A stretch of 64,000 bases of DNA from Harmothoe impar (lineage: Eukaryota; Annelida; Polychaeta; Phyllodocida; Polynoidae): assembly GCA_947462335.1 (NCBI GenBank), contig OX381718.1:39586976-39650975 (forward strand), in the 5' to 3' direction. The notes below the pieces were generated by a model. The model searched no databases. It was not told the DNA's origin and was given only the letters and a program-made list of their open reading frames with translations. How positions within the stretch are numbered: the stretch's first letter is position 1; every line of letters starts with the position of its first letter. This document shows positions 35,185 to 47,219 of the stretch, piece after piece. The position numbers and the translations under genes are program-made.

Positions 35185-37774
35185 ACTGCCCTATTTGGCA
35201 CTGGTGTAGGTGCTCCATGCTGGGATCAATTCACCTGTATACTACCAGAGCGGGTACTCATTCTGCTGTTTTAGCAGCTCTGTTTAGCAGTAGTGTGTCC
35301 AGTGTCAAATATGGTGTGGGATAGAAAGTTAAAGTTGTAGTTATTAACAAAGGAAAAATAAAGAATTTATAATGCATTGACAACTACAAATGTAGCTGTC
35401 CGAATCAAGTTATGTGTCGACTCTGGCCTGGACAGTATTACAAGCGTATTTTGTATCTTCATAGCCATTGGTAGGCATTATTATTATCAAAGCAATTGGC
35501 GTTGATAAAATTTACCTGACAACGACCTAAGCGTCAAAGGCGCAAAGTTTGTTGGCACTTGGGGTTTAAGGGTGTCACTGTACACTGATCCCACGATGAC
35601 ATGTTTGATTACGTCATCAGATAATGTGCACAGGAATGCAAGGTCTTGGGTTTAGATCGTACTTACAGTTTTATCCCAATGTTTGCCGACCACAAAGACT
35701 ACTAGCGTGATGTCAGTACATAATCCATGACTAGGGAAGGTGATGAAAAGGGCTAGTCCTTATTTTAGTGTCAGGCAAAAACTATCATAATCTCTGTTTT
35801 TAGAAAGGGTGGACCAGACACCTGGGATTCACACCTGGGGTTTACACATTGGATTTATCACTTTGAAGTTGGGGGACGAGGGAAAACTTGGCACAAAAAA
35901 GTATTGAGGAATACGTAGGTTTTCACCCAACGGGGTTGGGGTGCCCACTGCATGCCTAGCCTGCATGTCCCTCTTAATCTTACTGGTCATTTGTTTGATT
36001 TGGACATTGGTCTCATTTTGTTATCCACTACCTGTCCTGACCATCCCCTCTCCACCCCCCCCCCATTCCACCAGCATCGCTCGTCCCTATAGTGTTGCAT
36101 GCCATGCCCAAACCAGCCACCAGACGCCATGTTGTTTGTGTTTGCCTCATTAGGTTTCCATGGTAACGGTTTGTTACAGGTTCTACGAGCTTCAGATGAA
36201 TATTGCATCCTCCCTGTGCCTGGGGAAGTGAGGCGGGATTGGAGTACTACCTAGCTGGGAGATATGGGTATAGCTATGGCGTAAAGGAGTGTGTCTACTG
36301 TTGCTAAGTAACCCCTTTAATTGCCGCCAAATCACCTGTGATGCAATGAAAGAAACTGGTGAAAAATAAACAAAAAAGTAGGTCAGGACCATTCTTCACA
36401 ACACCCATCTGTTCAATCAAGACCAAAAAAAAAACCTTTTTTCTACTATGTTTCTCATCTCAGCTTTTATGGTTGACGTTTCAATCGATCTTCAGATAAT
36501 GTGATATAAAATATTGAGCTAGCTTTCATTTTGAATACCGTTCCTTTTCAATCAACTGATGAAATTGAAATTTCTAGAACTAGGCCATTTAGGTCTCCTA
36601 GAAATGTAACCAGCTGAGTAGAACTGAAAGGGGTGTTTTGAGTGTGGGTGTAGCATTGGGGGGTGGGGGGTAGTACAGATGATAGGTGTACTTGTAGGGG
36701 TTGGGGTTGGTGCGTGGGGGGGGGGGGGTTATAAAAACGTTATTGACATTCAAATGGCAGTGTGTCAGTCGGGTTTTATATTGCTATTCCATAGGTAACC
36801 AGTAGAGCATGGATGGTGTAACTATTGCATGTAACATTGCATATTTACAAAAGACCAGATACCCCGGCCAGACACATAGTTGGATTAACTCCTTTCCAAT
36901 TTAGGGATGGTTTTCCCACATTTGCTATGGTGAGAAGGTCAGGGCTACTGTGGCCCGGCCAAATGTGTGTCATTCTCTTATAACCGTATTGATACATGTA
37001 ACGTTCGCCCCTTGCCTGTCATAAAAATTACTCTGTTTTTTCTCCATTTTCTGTTACAGATCGTTCTGTAAAGCAATAAAATTCCCTCATATGATTTAAA
37101 TAATTTGATTTGATGGCAGTGAATCCTAATTACATAATTGTCTGTTATTAATTGTGACAGTTACATCATTGCAGTATCATGTAACATTAATTAAAGAATG
37201 TAAACAAAGACTTATAACCTGCCACCTGCCTCTAAAAACAACAAACTTCAGTTGATTTCTCATAGGTAAGCTAGAATGGCAGCATGTACCTAAGCCGGAC
37301 TTAGTGGTTTCCAGTAACAGTAGAAACATAGCAAAGCAGATGGTCCAAATTGCTGCCTTATCTAGGTTCGACAAAGAAGGGGTTTAACCACTGGTTACAA
37401 CCCGCATTGCATAATTATTGTCACTTCTAAGGTATTTGACAATGGCTAGTATTATTCCTAAGGGCATGCTAATGAGAGAAGAATGGTTTATTGCGGTGGT
37501 CAATGGCAGAATCGCATCATTCTTTGTGGTTTCTTAAGTTGCAATAGTGACAATACCTTCTGATTGTTACCGCATACTTTTGCAAATGATGGCATGTAAT
37601 TGGCTTTATTGTAGTTACGATCTCTGGCTGATCGATCTAACTGATCTATATAGCTGAGAACCAAGCGCAATACCTTCCAAAGGGAAATTTCAAAATGTTA
37701 CCCTCATTTTTTATAAATTTTTAATGTGCAACTTTCATCGTACCTAAACTTCCTTTTTTTCTCTGCACTTCGTA
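35185..37774. other. Non-coding stretch
   Basis: No element or exon recognised apart from G-tracts (36660-36670, 36716-36728) and a splice-acceptor-like pyrimidine tract ending TTACAG at about 37060. Confidence 0.45.
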
Positions 37775-37982
37775 ATTCGTGTGCCCTTTATCGTTGTGAT
37801 ACATGAATGCATCCCTGGCTAGTAGCTCACCAATGCTGCATTCACACCATCATACTGACGTCATGATACACTCCCATAGAGTTGGCATGATGCATCCATA
37901 GCGAGAGGACTCACCAGGGATGCATTCATGCACAATACCGACCAACGACGACAGTAAACCACCATGCAGCCCCTAAAGTGTG
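37775..37982 (-). mobile_element. Double-hairpin TTAA MITE, copy 23 (left end lost)
   Basis: Starts at TGCCCTTTATCGTTGTGAT; reversed spacer ATGATACACTCCCATAGAGT; right end ATGCAGCCCCTAAAGTGTGA. Confidence 0.82.
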
Positions 37983-38238
37983 AAATACTTTACAACCGTC
38001 ATTCAGGTGAAACTGTCACAGGCTCTCAGAGATTCCCCTGGGGAGGGCCCTGTGCGCATGCGCGGCCTGTTAACGGTGCAGATAAGCGGAACTCGCTGAC
38101 AGCCATATAGCTTTACAAGTCAATCTCCTCCAACAAAGGCAGAGACGAACAATTGCCGCTTTCTTCCCACCCTCAATTCACTGCTCTGTACTGGTGCTGC
38201 TGCTACTATAGTCCCCCACACTAACCCCTCACAGGGCT

Positions 38239-38489
38239 TAGTAACACTTTGAGGACCGAGAAGTGCGTTGGTTTGCTATGTCCTTGGTCGTTATGATGCA
38301 TGAATGCAGCCTTGACGAGTTCACTGGCAAGGAATGCATTTATGCATCATGCCAACCTTAGGGGAGTGTATCAGCTGTGAAGGGACGCCATGGTACCTTC
38401 TTCGAGTTGCTCACCAGGGCTGTGTTCATTTATCAAGACGATAACAGGTATACTACTTTAAAACACTATGCAATCCAAAAAGGGTTATA
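38239..38489 (+). mobile_element. Double-hairpin TTAA MITE, copy 24 (A/A)
   Basis: TTAGTAACACTTTGAGGACC left end; spacer GGGAGTGTATCAGCTGTGAA; right end CACTATGCAATCC with AAGGGTTA. Confidence 0.83.
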
Positions 38490-38740
38490 ACTAAGAGAAG
38501 AGGGACAATGGATCCCAAGATCCCCCGTCCCTAGGGCCTAGTCCATACCTGTGGATCCCCTTATAAACCCCAGGTTAGGATGGTGCTTTGTTAGAGAGGT
38601 CACAGGAAAGGGGTGGTGGTAACAATGGGGGAGTCACGGGTGGCAGCACACAGGGGCTATGTGTGGTGTGTGGCCACAGGCCTGTATATACTGGGTCCAT
38701 GCTGGGGTGAGTTAGGAGCCAGAGCCAGAACCAGTTATAC

Positions 38741-38879
38741 TTGACCCTTTAAGGATGGTGTGTCGCTAAAAGATGACATTTGTCGTTATTTCGCACCAAT
38801 ACAGCCCCGATGAGTAGCTCACCGCTGCTGCACCAAGGACATGATACAATAAGGCATTATTCCGTCCTTAAAGGTTTAA
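38741..38879. mobile_element. Single-hairpin B element, copy 25
   Basis: A 139-bp form with B ends (CCCTTTAAGGATGGTGTGTC, CTAAAAGATGACATTTGTCG) and one short hairpin but no spacer. Right end GGCATTATTCCGTCCTTAAA. It may represent the half-unit from which the double form is built, or a deletion. Confidence 0.85.
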
Positions 38880-40605
38880 AGCATGTAGTATAGCCTAGCG
38901 GACAGTATAACCACTGACATATTCTCAAATATCCATGATGTAGTTTGTGATTGATTGGGGATGTATACTGAGTTACTCATCTAATTATCTACTTTTTGAA
39001 GGATGCGGTGAGGGGGTAGAGCGTTCATACCACAGGCAGTAGGTCAGCAGTTCAAATCCCTTAATTTGATCAGCGATAGAGCTAGGAAATAACGGAAATA
39101 TTAGATAAAAAGGCATTATACAACAGTTAATTTACTGTTCTACTATTCTACTCCTAAGGAAATCTGCCAGGTTATAGTTAGGTGTGTTTAAGGGGCACCT
39201 CACACGCAGTAGACACATAGCCCCTCTACAGGTACATGTAGTGCTATACCCCTGCATGTGCATGTCCCGCCCCACCCCCTTCACCCCTCCCCGTGACCCT
39301 ACATGACTTGGGGCCCTCACCATAAACACCCCATGTTCATGCTGGGAGGATAATTATACAAGATACAACCATCTTTTGTCATTATGGTCTATATGTCGCC
39401 ATGATAATCATACTATTATTAGGTCGGCACACGTTGATAACACCTATATTATAGATACAGTGAGATCTCGTTATAAGGAGAACTGATGTTTAAGGAACTT
39501 CTTGTTGTAAAAAGAGCACGGTTGCATGGGCCTGTATATTCTCTCTCTCTACATAAAGTTTATATAAGAAACTTTACTTATATTATGGAGCAAATTGATC
39601 TTGCCCCAAGACCCTCCCTATAGGCCTAACGACATTTCACTGCAGTAGCATATACACACAATAGGCATGATACAATGGTTACTTACCCACCTTTCTTCCC
39701 TCATTCACAATTTCTATAGAAATCCACAGGTGTTGGCACAGTGGTGAGCAGCTTTTGTGTACTGGTGTATAAACACTACTTTCATGTGAAGCACCAAGGA
39801 AAGTGGGTTAAAAGTATCCAGTCACGGAAGGGAGGCCATGATGAACTGACCGCTGTTTGAATTGGTCCAATTATATTTCTTTTGCCAAGACTAGCCAAAC
39901 AGTGCCAGGAAATGAGACCTACCTTAATCAAATAGTCTAGGTGTGTATAGAGTGAGTATACATGTGAGTATACCTGTGATTACTGGACAATAGTATTCAA
40001 TCACCCTATTTTCAGTGACCCCTGGCAGATTTAACTTTCATTAGACTTTACAATAAAGTACCATTAGGAGGCCATTCAATGTTTTCAAAGGGTGGCAAAG
40101 AATTGTGAGATTGCTTATGCCCACAACCCGAATATCTCTCCCATTCGCCTATAAGAAATGAATATTTCATATTTGTAGTATAATGTAGTATAATAAGAAC
40201 TGTAAAGTTGAATGCTTAAATTATTCTCATGTTAGTGACATCATATAGATCTATGAAATCACTGTAAAGCATATTCATTTACATGTAAATATAGATATGC
40301 TGTAGTGTTTTGAGGAGCATATAGCCCATAGATATAGGTATGATGATAATGTACTCCTTATGGCTACCTTCTCCCAACAGCGTGACTTTGTATACCCCTT
40401 GCACCCATACACATTGTCTTATAGCAGTAAGAACCCTACCCAAACATGCAGACTGAGACCAGCTATAGACCACTGCATGACCCGAGCAGGCAAACAGTAC
40501 CAGGTATTATAAAACCATGTCCTGACATGCGGCCCTAAACCTCACCCCACCAGGACACACCATCCTTCTCCTCCCCCTCTCCATCTGCCTCTCCCTTTGT
40601 CTTCC
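38880..40605. other. Non-coding stretch containing the SINE-like fragment
   Basis: Outside 39001-39060 nothing is recognisable; no exon seen. Confidence 0.5.
39001..39060 (+). repeat. tRNA-like head of a SINE (fragment)
   Basis: GGGGGTAGAGCGTTC resembles an A box with D-arm and AGTTCAAATCCC a B box with T-arm, spaced as in tRNA-derived SINE heads. The anticodon arm and acceptor stem do not pair well and the 3' side degrades after 39060, so a functional tRNA is unlikely. Confidence 0.55.
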
Positions 40606-40851
40606 TAACCCTGTAAAGGCCGCATAGTGCTTTAATGTGCTATGCCTTTTATCCCCATGATGCATAAATGTAGCACTGGCTACAATCATGCATCATATGG
40701 CGACCTTGCGGGGTTGATACACTCCCAGGGGATTGTCATGATGCTTGCATGCATGCAGTCCATGTGAGTAGACTTACCAGGGTTGCATTCATGCATCATG
40801 AGGATACAATGAATAGCACATTAAAGCACTATGCGGCCCTTAAATGGTTAC
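40606..40851 (-). mobile_element. Double-hairpin TTAA MITE, copy 26 (A/A)
   Basis: TAACCCTGTAAAGGCCGCAT left end; left hairpin loop shortened; reversed spacer GGGTTGATACACTCCCAGGG; right end ATGCGGCCCTTAAATGGTTA. Confidence 0.9.
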
Positions 40852-40933
40852 ACCCTTCCCCCACCTCCCCGTCCTCCCATCCGCCCAGAGCATGCATGCA
40901 GGTAGGGGTACTAGGAGCGGTCACGGTCCTTGG

Positions 40934-41080
40934 ACGTCACGAATTTACCTCTCTGAGACCTTAAAGGTGCGTCACGACACCGGCGGAAGTAGCACGTGAC
41001 AATGGTCCTGGTTGGCCCCACCAGAGGGCCCGGTGAGGTCACGTGGTATGATTAATACCGCCCCTGCTGCCCCCTATCTG
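40934..41080. promoter_or_regulatory. GC-rich motif cluster: CRE, E-boxes and CTCF-like core
   Basis: GACGTCACG near 40934, GCGGAAGT near 40983, CACGTGAC near 40993, CCACCAGAGGGC at 41018-41029 (the core of the CTCF motif), GGTCACGTGG near 41038 and CTGCCCCCTATCTG near 41067. It stands between two MITE copies (26 and 27) and is richer in CpG than its flanks. Candidate insulator or promoter; no transcript start visible. Confidence 0.4.
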
Positions 41081-41142
41081 CGCTGACCTGAACTGGGGGC
41101 ATGTACAGGGGGTGGGATGGCCTGCATGCTGCACCAAGATCA

Positions 41143-41347
41143 TTATACCCTCTAAAGTCCGTATAGTGCTTTAATGCATCATGCCCTTTGTCGTCATGAT
41201 GCATGAATGCAGCCCTGCCGAGTAAATCACCAGTACTTCATTAAAGCGTCATGCCCACCCTATGGAGTTGATACACTACCAAAGGGTCAGTATGAATGCA
41301 TCATGTCGACCAAGCACATTGCGGACCATGCTGCCCTTGAAGGGTTA
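41143..41347 (-). mobile_element. Double-hairpin TTAA MITE, copy 27 (A left, mixed right)
   Basis: TTATACCCTCTAAAGTCCGT left end; reversed spacer GTTGATACACTACCAAAGGG; the right hairpin is reduced; right end ATGCTGCCCTTGAAGGGTTA. Confidence 0.88.
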
Positions 41348-42024
41348 TACTAGTGTATATCAGACATTTGCAGTTGACCTTTCCCATTGAATGCCTTCTC
41401 TGATAGTTATTTGTTCTGCGTATGTACCCCAACACCCTGGGGTATATTTACAATAAATCACCTAACTTGGCCTCTCTGTCCTTAGCTGGTAGTTCTAGTA
41501 AGCACTGGTAAGAAGGGACCAACTTTTCCACAAACAAGTACAGTGTACTTCTAAGAATTCAACATCTGGGATCAACATGATTAGGTTATTTCATTTATGC
41601 CATCTTTTTGTAAGCATATCAAGTTTGAACCTTGAAAGCTCTAGGATTGTGTGGACTGGTACGGTGTGTCCCTGGCCTTGCCAATTGTTATAGAACGATC
41701 TGGATCTACATTGCCATGCGTTATCCTTCTTCTATCCTATAACAGGCCAATGCCTGCAATGGTAATGCATTGATACCAGGCACAGTACACAGTATTCTAC
41801 CTGAAGGTCTAGCAGCAGTTAATTATGTATAGGTCTATGCCCCAAGGGCTGTGTTGATTATGTGTGACCAGGAGCCATTATCACTCCTTTGAGATATTGG
41901 CTACGTATGTTCAATTAGGGTCATGAATCTTTCATGTAGTATATCTACTCATTATGTATAGTATACCAATTTGGTTGTATCAGGTTTTTGTGTATGAATA
42001 TTAGACACCGATTGCTCATTTATG

Positions 42025-42212
42025 TAATAGAACGACTATGGTTATGAGAGGGTAAACTAACCACTGTAAACTGGCTGGCACCTTTATAAGGTGTGAATTC
42101 CTTTTTCTTAGCCCTCTGCTGTGGTTTAATGACTTAAAATACAACTACTCTAGAGTGGCAGTTACTGTGGTTATTTTGAGTTACCCTCTCATAACCATAT
42201 TCTTTCTATTAC
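42025..42212. repeat. Terminal-inverted-repeat hairpin element (188 bp)
   Basis: TAATAGAACGACTATGGTTA (42025) mirrors TAACCATATTCTTTCTATTA (to 42212) with two mismatches. The arms continue inward through GAGAGGGTAA and AACCAC to about 45-50 bp. A perfect CACCTTTATAAGGTG lies in the left interior (42079-42093). Looks like a separate MITE. Confidence 0.85.
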
Positions 42213-42913
42213 TTAAATAATATCTTTTCATAATCAAAAATCTCATAATCATTTATTGGGTATTCCACGCAATCTAAGTTTTGCAGAAATCCCCACCATC
42301 TACCCTTGACTCTCTAACCTTTACATACTATACAGTCTAGACTCTTCCAGAAATAACAACAGCATGTAAAGGTCGGGCGGTCACACTGAATCCATATCCA
42401 ACATTGGTTTATCTGTGTTTAGTTTTAGTTTTTGTGAAATAAAAAAGGTCTACATGTCTACTACCCAGTCTGTGTGGTGAAGGTGCAGCCGGGTGTGACT
42501 ACACCACGTGGAGGGGTTGGGTAAGCTCAGCCATAGCTGTTTGGCTGTGTTTGACTTGTTCATCTTCTCCATAGACAACACAATACATCCATGTCATTTG
42601 TCTTATAACCCTATTCAAGAAGAAAAGAAATTCGAGATATTTCCTAAAATTGCATATGGTGTGCCAAAAGTGAAAAGTAAACAAATGGTTTCTGAATTAT
42701 TCAGTACATCATTATAAAAGCATTGTTTTCATTGATGAATTATATTTAAATCAGCACTTTTGAACTATTTCAGCCAAAATCTGAAATCAAAATGCTGTTG
42801 TAGGATGGTTTTGTGCTGACTAACTGCTGACACTAGTTTGACAAAACACTCGTATTCCGACTCGAACGCACCCACAGGGCCTTGTTCAAAGAGGAGGGGG
42901 TGGAGCGGGGACT

Positions 42914-42931
42914 GGGGGGGGGGGGGGGGGG
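42914..42931 (+). repeat. G(18) homopolymer
   Basis: Uninterrupted G run after a purine-rich GGAGGGGGTGGAGCGGGG lead-in; strong quadruplex potential. Confidence 0.95.
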
Positions 42932-43002
42932 TAGAGTAAGGTATAGTTTCTATTTACCCGAAAAGAAAATGGGGACTTCTGGTGCTCAAAAAGTGTGACA
43001 TG

Positions 43003-43252
43003 TTTAACCTTTTAAGGGCGGCATGTCGTTCTAGGATGGCATTTGTCGGCATGAGGCACCAATGCAGCCCTGGTTACTCGGTGATGCTGCATTGGCAAAT
43101 CATGCCGACCCTTCGGGAGTGTCTCAATCCCGTAGGTTCAGCATGATGCTTGAATGCAGCACTGGCTAGTTACCCCGCCCGGGCTGTATTCATGCATCAT
43201 GACGATGAAGGGCATAATGCATTAAGACACTCTGCCGTTCTGAAAGAGATAA
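43003..43252 (+). mobile_element. Double-hairpin TTAA MITE, copy 28 (B left / A right)
   Basis: TTAACCTTTTAAGGGCGGCA end with GGATGGCATTTGTCGGCATG (B). Left hairpin CACCAATGCAGCCCTGG against GATGCTGCATTGG. Well preserved spacer CCGACCCTTCGGGAGTGTCT. A right half. Confidence 0.92.
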
Positions 43253-45185
43253 TGTTCAACTAGCCGCCCCCGCCTCCTGTCTACTGTACATACATGTATG
43301 ACACGACGGCAGACATATGATGGAGGTGTAGGCGTTGTAATTGACACATTGGGAAATGGAGAATAATGCATTCAACTCAACATTGCAAATTCAATATCCC
43401 TAGTAAAAAGTCGTTCCATTTTTTCTTCTCTATTTCTTTTTCAGCATTGATATCTCGCCTCCCCACATGTACACAAACCGTTTACATAAAGGTCACAGGT
43501 TCATGTTTTATACTACAACAGTTTGACCGAGACCATTGAGATGACCATTTGACCCCCTCTCTCTTCCCCACACACATCACTTCCAGTGTCCATGTCCATC
43601 TATCCGCAATATGATACAGGACATACTTTATAGAAATATAGAATGGAGACATACAATAAGGTTGATTTGACAGTCATGTACAAACCTGCACAAATAAGGT
43701 TTAGGGTTTTACATGTCCATTAAGGTGACCTATGCCCATGTCCTCACCCCTGCCCCCAGACACAATAATTATGGTATAGGCTATCATTGTTGAGGTATGT
43801 GTTAGTGCAAATTTACACCTGTACTGTGGGTAGTATCAGCACTGTATTGAAAAACAGGTATTGTCAACACACCTTGATAAAAGATGGATGAACTACAGAC
43901 AGATCAGGTTGTGTCTCACTCACCAAGCAGAGCCTTGCTGACAAAAGGTATGTGTCAGTAAATGAGACCTGTGTTTGGTGATGTGACGTGACAAGATATA
44001 TACAGCTATCAGGAGGATAAACAATCTGCCTGAATTGACTCCAGAAAGTCTGAAATAAGATGTCAATATGTCACCATCCATGCAGAATTATGTTATATTT
44101 TCTTGAATAAGGATGAATGGAAGGCTGTTTTGGGTTGGTTTATAACTCCAAGTCCATCTCACCTTCCCCTTATATCACATCATACATGTATAGTTTAATA
44201 CATTGGATGTATGGGGCCGCTTTTGTAACTGTACCTCTTCTTTTAGAACTACTTTTTGCTGAGAGTTCATATGGAAATCGGGCAAGAAAAAATGGAGGCA
44301 AATCCATAGAGAGAATACTGGAGGTGACACACAAGTGATCTGACTTCTCATCCTCTCATACTCATAGCCAGTCTCAGAAAAAAGAGAGGAACAGAAACGT
44401 CACAGAAAAATAGAAACTTCACAGAACCAGTTTAGACTTTAGAGGTATCTCCCTCTTGAAACATCCTGCATGCAGAACGCCTGTTTTATGGAGTCTGAGG
44501 CCGGTAACATTATAAGAAATCATGATATACTTTCACCCACTGCTGAATAGAGTGAGTAGAGCAGAGACACAGGAAGCATAATTTATAGGGATATCAGGAG
44601 AGGACCCCAACTTAGCCAGTTTAAGCATTGGCTTATGTATGATGATGTGCATATATCCATATAAAGCTTGTACAGGGAGGTAGTGTGGAACCTCTTAATT
44701 ACTGATACCCTAGGGGTCCAGGCCCCTCTGATCCTACTTTTAATATAGAGTTTATCAAAGGGTATTTGGCAGTTTTGGGGAAGGGGCAAACATAATACTC
44801 AGCCCCTTCTCCTGGACGATTGTTACCCCTATGTACCTGACCCTATGGCAAGTGGGTTAAAATGAGAACCGTAGACTACCGCTACTAGTGTTTGGATTAG
44901 GGTTTAATCCCCCTTCACATATCTGGCCGCTCCTTTTCAGGTCGTTCACCAATATTGATGTGGACATTACACCTGCCTCACGTAACATTACGGCTAAATT
45001 GCCTGGTGTAATTGTGCTCCCAGGTAACAGGTCTAGGTGCATGGTATTCAGACTCACCTAGGTGCACTTACAGGTGGGAGCCCTAGCCATATGCTGCCAC
45101 ATAATTCAAATTGTGTGATACTTCTTTGGTTAACCAACTGTCATCAGCAGGTGACCAAAGAGGTACTGTGAGACCTTTAAGCCCT
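43253..45185. other. Non-coding stretch
   Basis: No exon recognised. A strong pyrimidine tract ending TTTTTCAG at about 43444 resembles a splice acceptor, but the following frame shows no family similarity. Confidence 0.45.
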
Positions 45186-45278
45186 TTAAACCCGCAGATC
45201 TTGCTGCCCCTCCAGTAAGAGTTGGAGTGCAGGCATGACAGCTACTCATCCCTATATATAGGAGCGCTGGGGGTTTAA
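45186..45278. repeat. Second short dispersed element, copy 2 (complete, 93 bp)
   Basis: Ends TTAAACCC (45186-45193) and GGGTTTAA (45271-45278) are perfect inverted repeats. The interior has CCCCTCCAGTAAGAGT, CATGACAG and TATATATAGGAGCGCTGGGG, matching 17547-17644. It abuts the next MITE copy. Confidence 0.75.
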
Positions 45279-45414
45279 GGACCGCATAGTGTCTATTCCC
45301 CATGGCTCGTCATGATGCACCAAATCCGTGCCCATGCACAAGTTACTCACCGGGACTAGTTTGGTGCATCATGACGAGGTATGAAGCTTTAAGAAACATA
45401 CTGTCCTTAAATAA
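45274..45414. mobile_element. Single-hairpin B element, copy 29
   Basis: TTTAAGGACCGCATAGTGTC end, one B hairpin (TGATGCACCAAATC mirrored by AGTTTGGTGCATCATGACGA) and right end TACTGTCCTTAAA. Same one-hairpin plan as 38741-38879. Confidence 0.85.
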
Positions 45415-45960
45415 GATATGCCTGTCATTGTACCCTTATAATCGGGTCGGCAGGCCCAGTTTACTGATACGGTAAGTATACACATTGAGACAAGTGCTGG
45501 TAGTGTCAGGGCATTAAATAGTGCATCACCTTAAAGCCTCACACCCTTCACACCAACCACAATAGGTAGATAAGGGTGTAACCCTATAGGTACACCCCGA
45601 TATGTGAGGATGTACTGTGGGTATGTGGGTTCATGCTCTAATGGGGTTAAGTCAAGGTCGCAATATTTGCCCAAGATCTATAGAAGAAAGGGTAAAGGTT
45701 GTCCTATTGCCCAAGTGCTCTCGGTAGATTAAAGTCTTTAATGTATTTTTTCCATGTTGGTATTGCGTATTGCACCTGGTGTCCAGGAAAATGTGTTTGG
45801 AATTATTTAAAAGTTCAGATCTGCTTGACCTATCAACAAGGCCAACAAGGAAAGACGCCATGCTACCTCTTGGTTCCTATACTGTATAACGCACATGTCA
45901 AAAGCGTCATTCCCTGTTCTTATACACCACCTCCCACATGTTTGCCTGTACCCACCAGTC

Positions 45961-46229
45961 CTAACCCCTTAAGGGTATCATTGTGCTTGAATGCATACAG
46001 TCCATTATATGGACATGATGCATAAATGCAGCCTTGATAAGTAACTCGCTATAGGTCTGCATTCAATCATCATACCAATACAATCAATCATGATCCTGAT
46101 ATACTCCTGAATTGTTGGTATGATGCATGAATGCAGCCCTTGTGAGTAGACTTGCCAGGGATGCAGGAATGCATCATGACGACCAAGGGGGTATCACATT
46201 AGAGCAATATGCGGCCCTTAGAGGGTTAA
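45961..46229 (-). mobile_element. Double-hairpin TTAA MITE, copy 30 (A/A)
   Basis: CTAACCCCTTAAGGGTATCA left end; reversed spacer with TGATATACTCCTGA; right end ATGCGGCCCTTAGAGGGTTA. Confidence 0.88.
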
Positions 46230-47219
46230 GCCCACATTGATCAGGGATTCCCCATGCTTTCTGCCATGCTTTGATCCCGGCCTTGACTGCGGATTCCCTG
46301 TCCTTTAACCCCTAACGGTCTGTGCACAATTTGTTTGGGGGGATGTACCAATATTTGCACCATTTTGGCCTACCTAGCTAACTCTACCCCCCCCCCCCGC
46401 CACACACACATAGTTATGCTGTCACCCCCTATGTACCCATGCCTCACCAAGAGCAGTTATTCTTAGTGCACAATGTCATTTATATAAATGTGACACGATC
46501 TGCGAAAAGGGACCTTAGGGTGCATTAAGGTCCCTTTTCCCGGTACATACATACAGCTTATATATAATTGAAGAGTATTACATTGTTCAATTGATAGGTT
46601 ATAGGTATGACGTCATTAAATTGCTTATATGTCTCTACATAATAATCAACCTATACTTCCCCATTGCGTAACGGCCATGGAGTGTATGTATCTGAAAATA
46701 GATACGTCAAGTAACAGAGGAGGGACATTTGAAAATGACCACTTTGGTAGAGATTAATCCCTGCTCACGTGTGCATTGACCATGCACCGTCAAAGTTCAC
46801 AAGCCCCCCCCCCCCTCCAACCCTTACCCCCTCCCCACTATTACATGTTACTTTGATTGGCAGGAGGGGGTTCCATGCTAGCCCCAGTACCTTGATAACT
46901 CTAGTTGAGTGGAGGATATCGGTACGTGTAGATGCAATAGCCTCAAATGCTGCATTAGATATTATCATACTGCTTTATTAAAATGCAATACAAAAGTATT
47001 CATCCGGGAGAATTGATCAGTAAACTAGTTTGATAATAATGCAAGGAGAGAGCAGTAACATCTCCCTCTCAACCCTCACCTGGCTGACCTGTAGGACATG
47101 TACCCTCCTCCAGCACTTTACCTGACACTCCCCTGACACTCAGCCGACACTCCTGTGTACACACCTGTACACACCTGGTCACCCCCCCCACACACACACA
47201 CACCACCTGTTAGATAACT
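46230..47219. other. Non-coding stretch
   Basis: C-runs at about 46387-46397, 46805-46815 and 47183-47190 (the last with CA repeat) and the hairpin above. No exon recognised. Confidence 0.5.
46505..46538. repeat. Perfect 13-bp-arm hairpin
   Basis: AAAAGGGACCTTA and TAAGGTCCCTTTT are separated by 8 nt. No neighbouring gene or poly-T context to call it a terminator or RNA. Confidence 0.85.

Noticed and set aside
37040..37100. Acceptor-like tract ending TTACAG with an in-phase short frame and an AATAAA
   Set aside because: It would add only about a dozen residues and truncate the propeller domain; no family similarity, probably chance.
39001..39075. Functional tRNA gene
   Set aside because: A- and B-box-like words are present, but the acceptor and anticodon stems do not form; better seen as a SINE head or pseudogene.
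43444..43530. Strong splice-acceptor-like tract (TTCTTTTTCAG) considered as HHIP-like exon 3
   Set aside because: In the phase required after exon 2 the frame reads SIDISPPHMYTNRLHK..., which has no resemblance to the conserved LLGKxLRIDV region, and the only nearby donor is weak.
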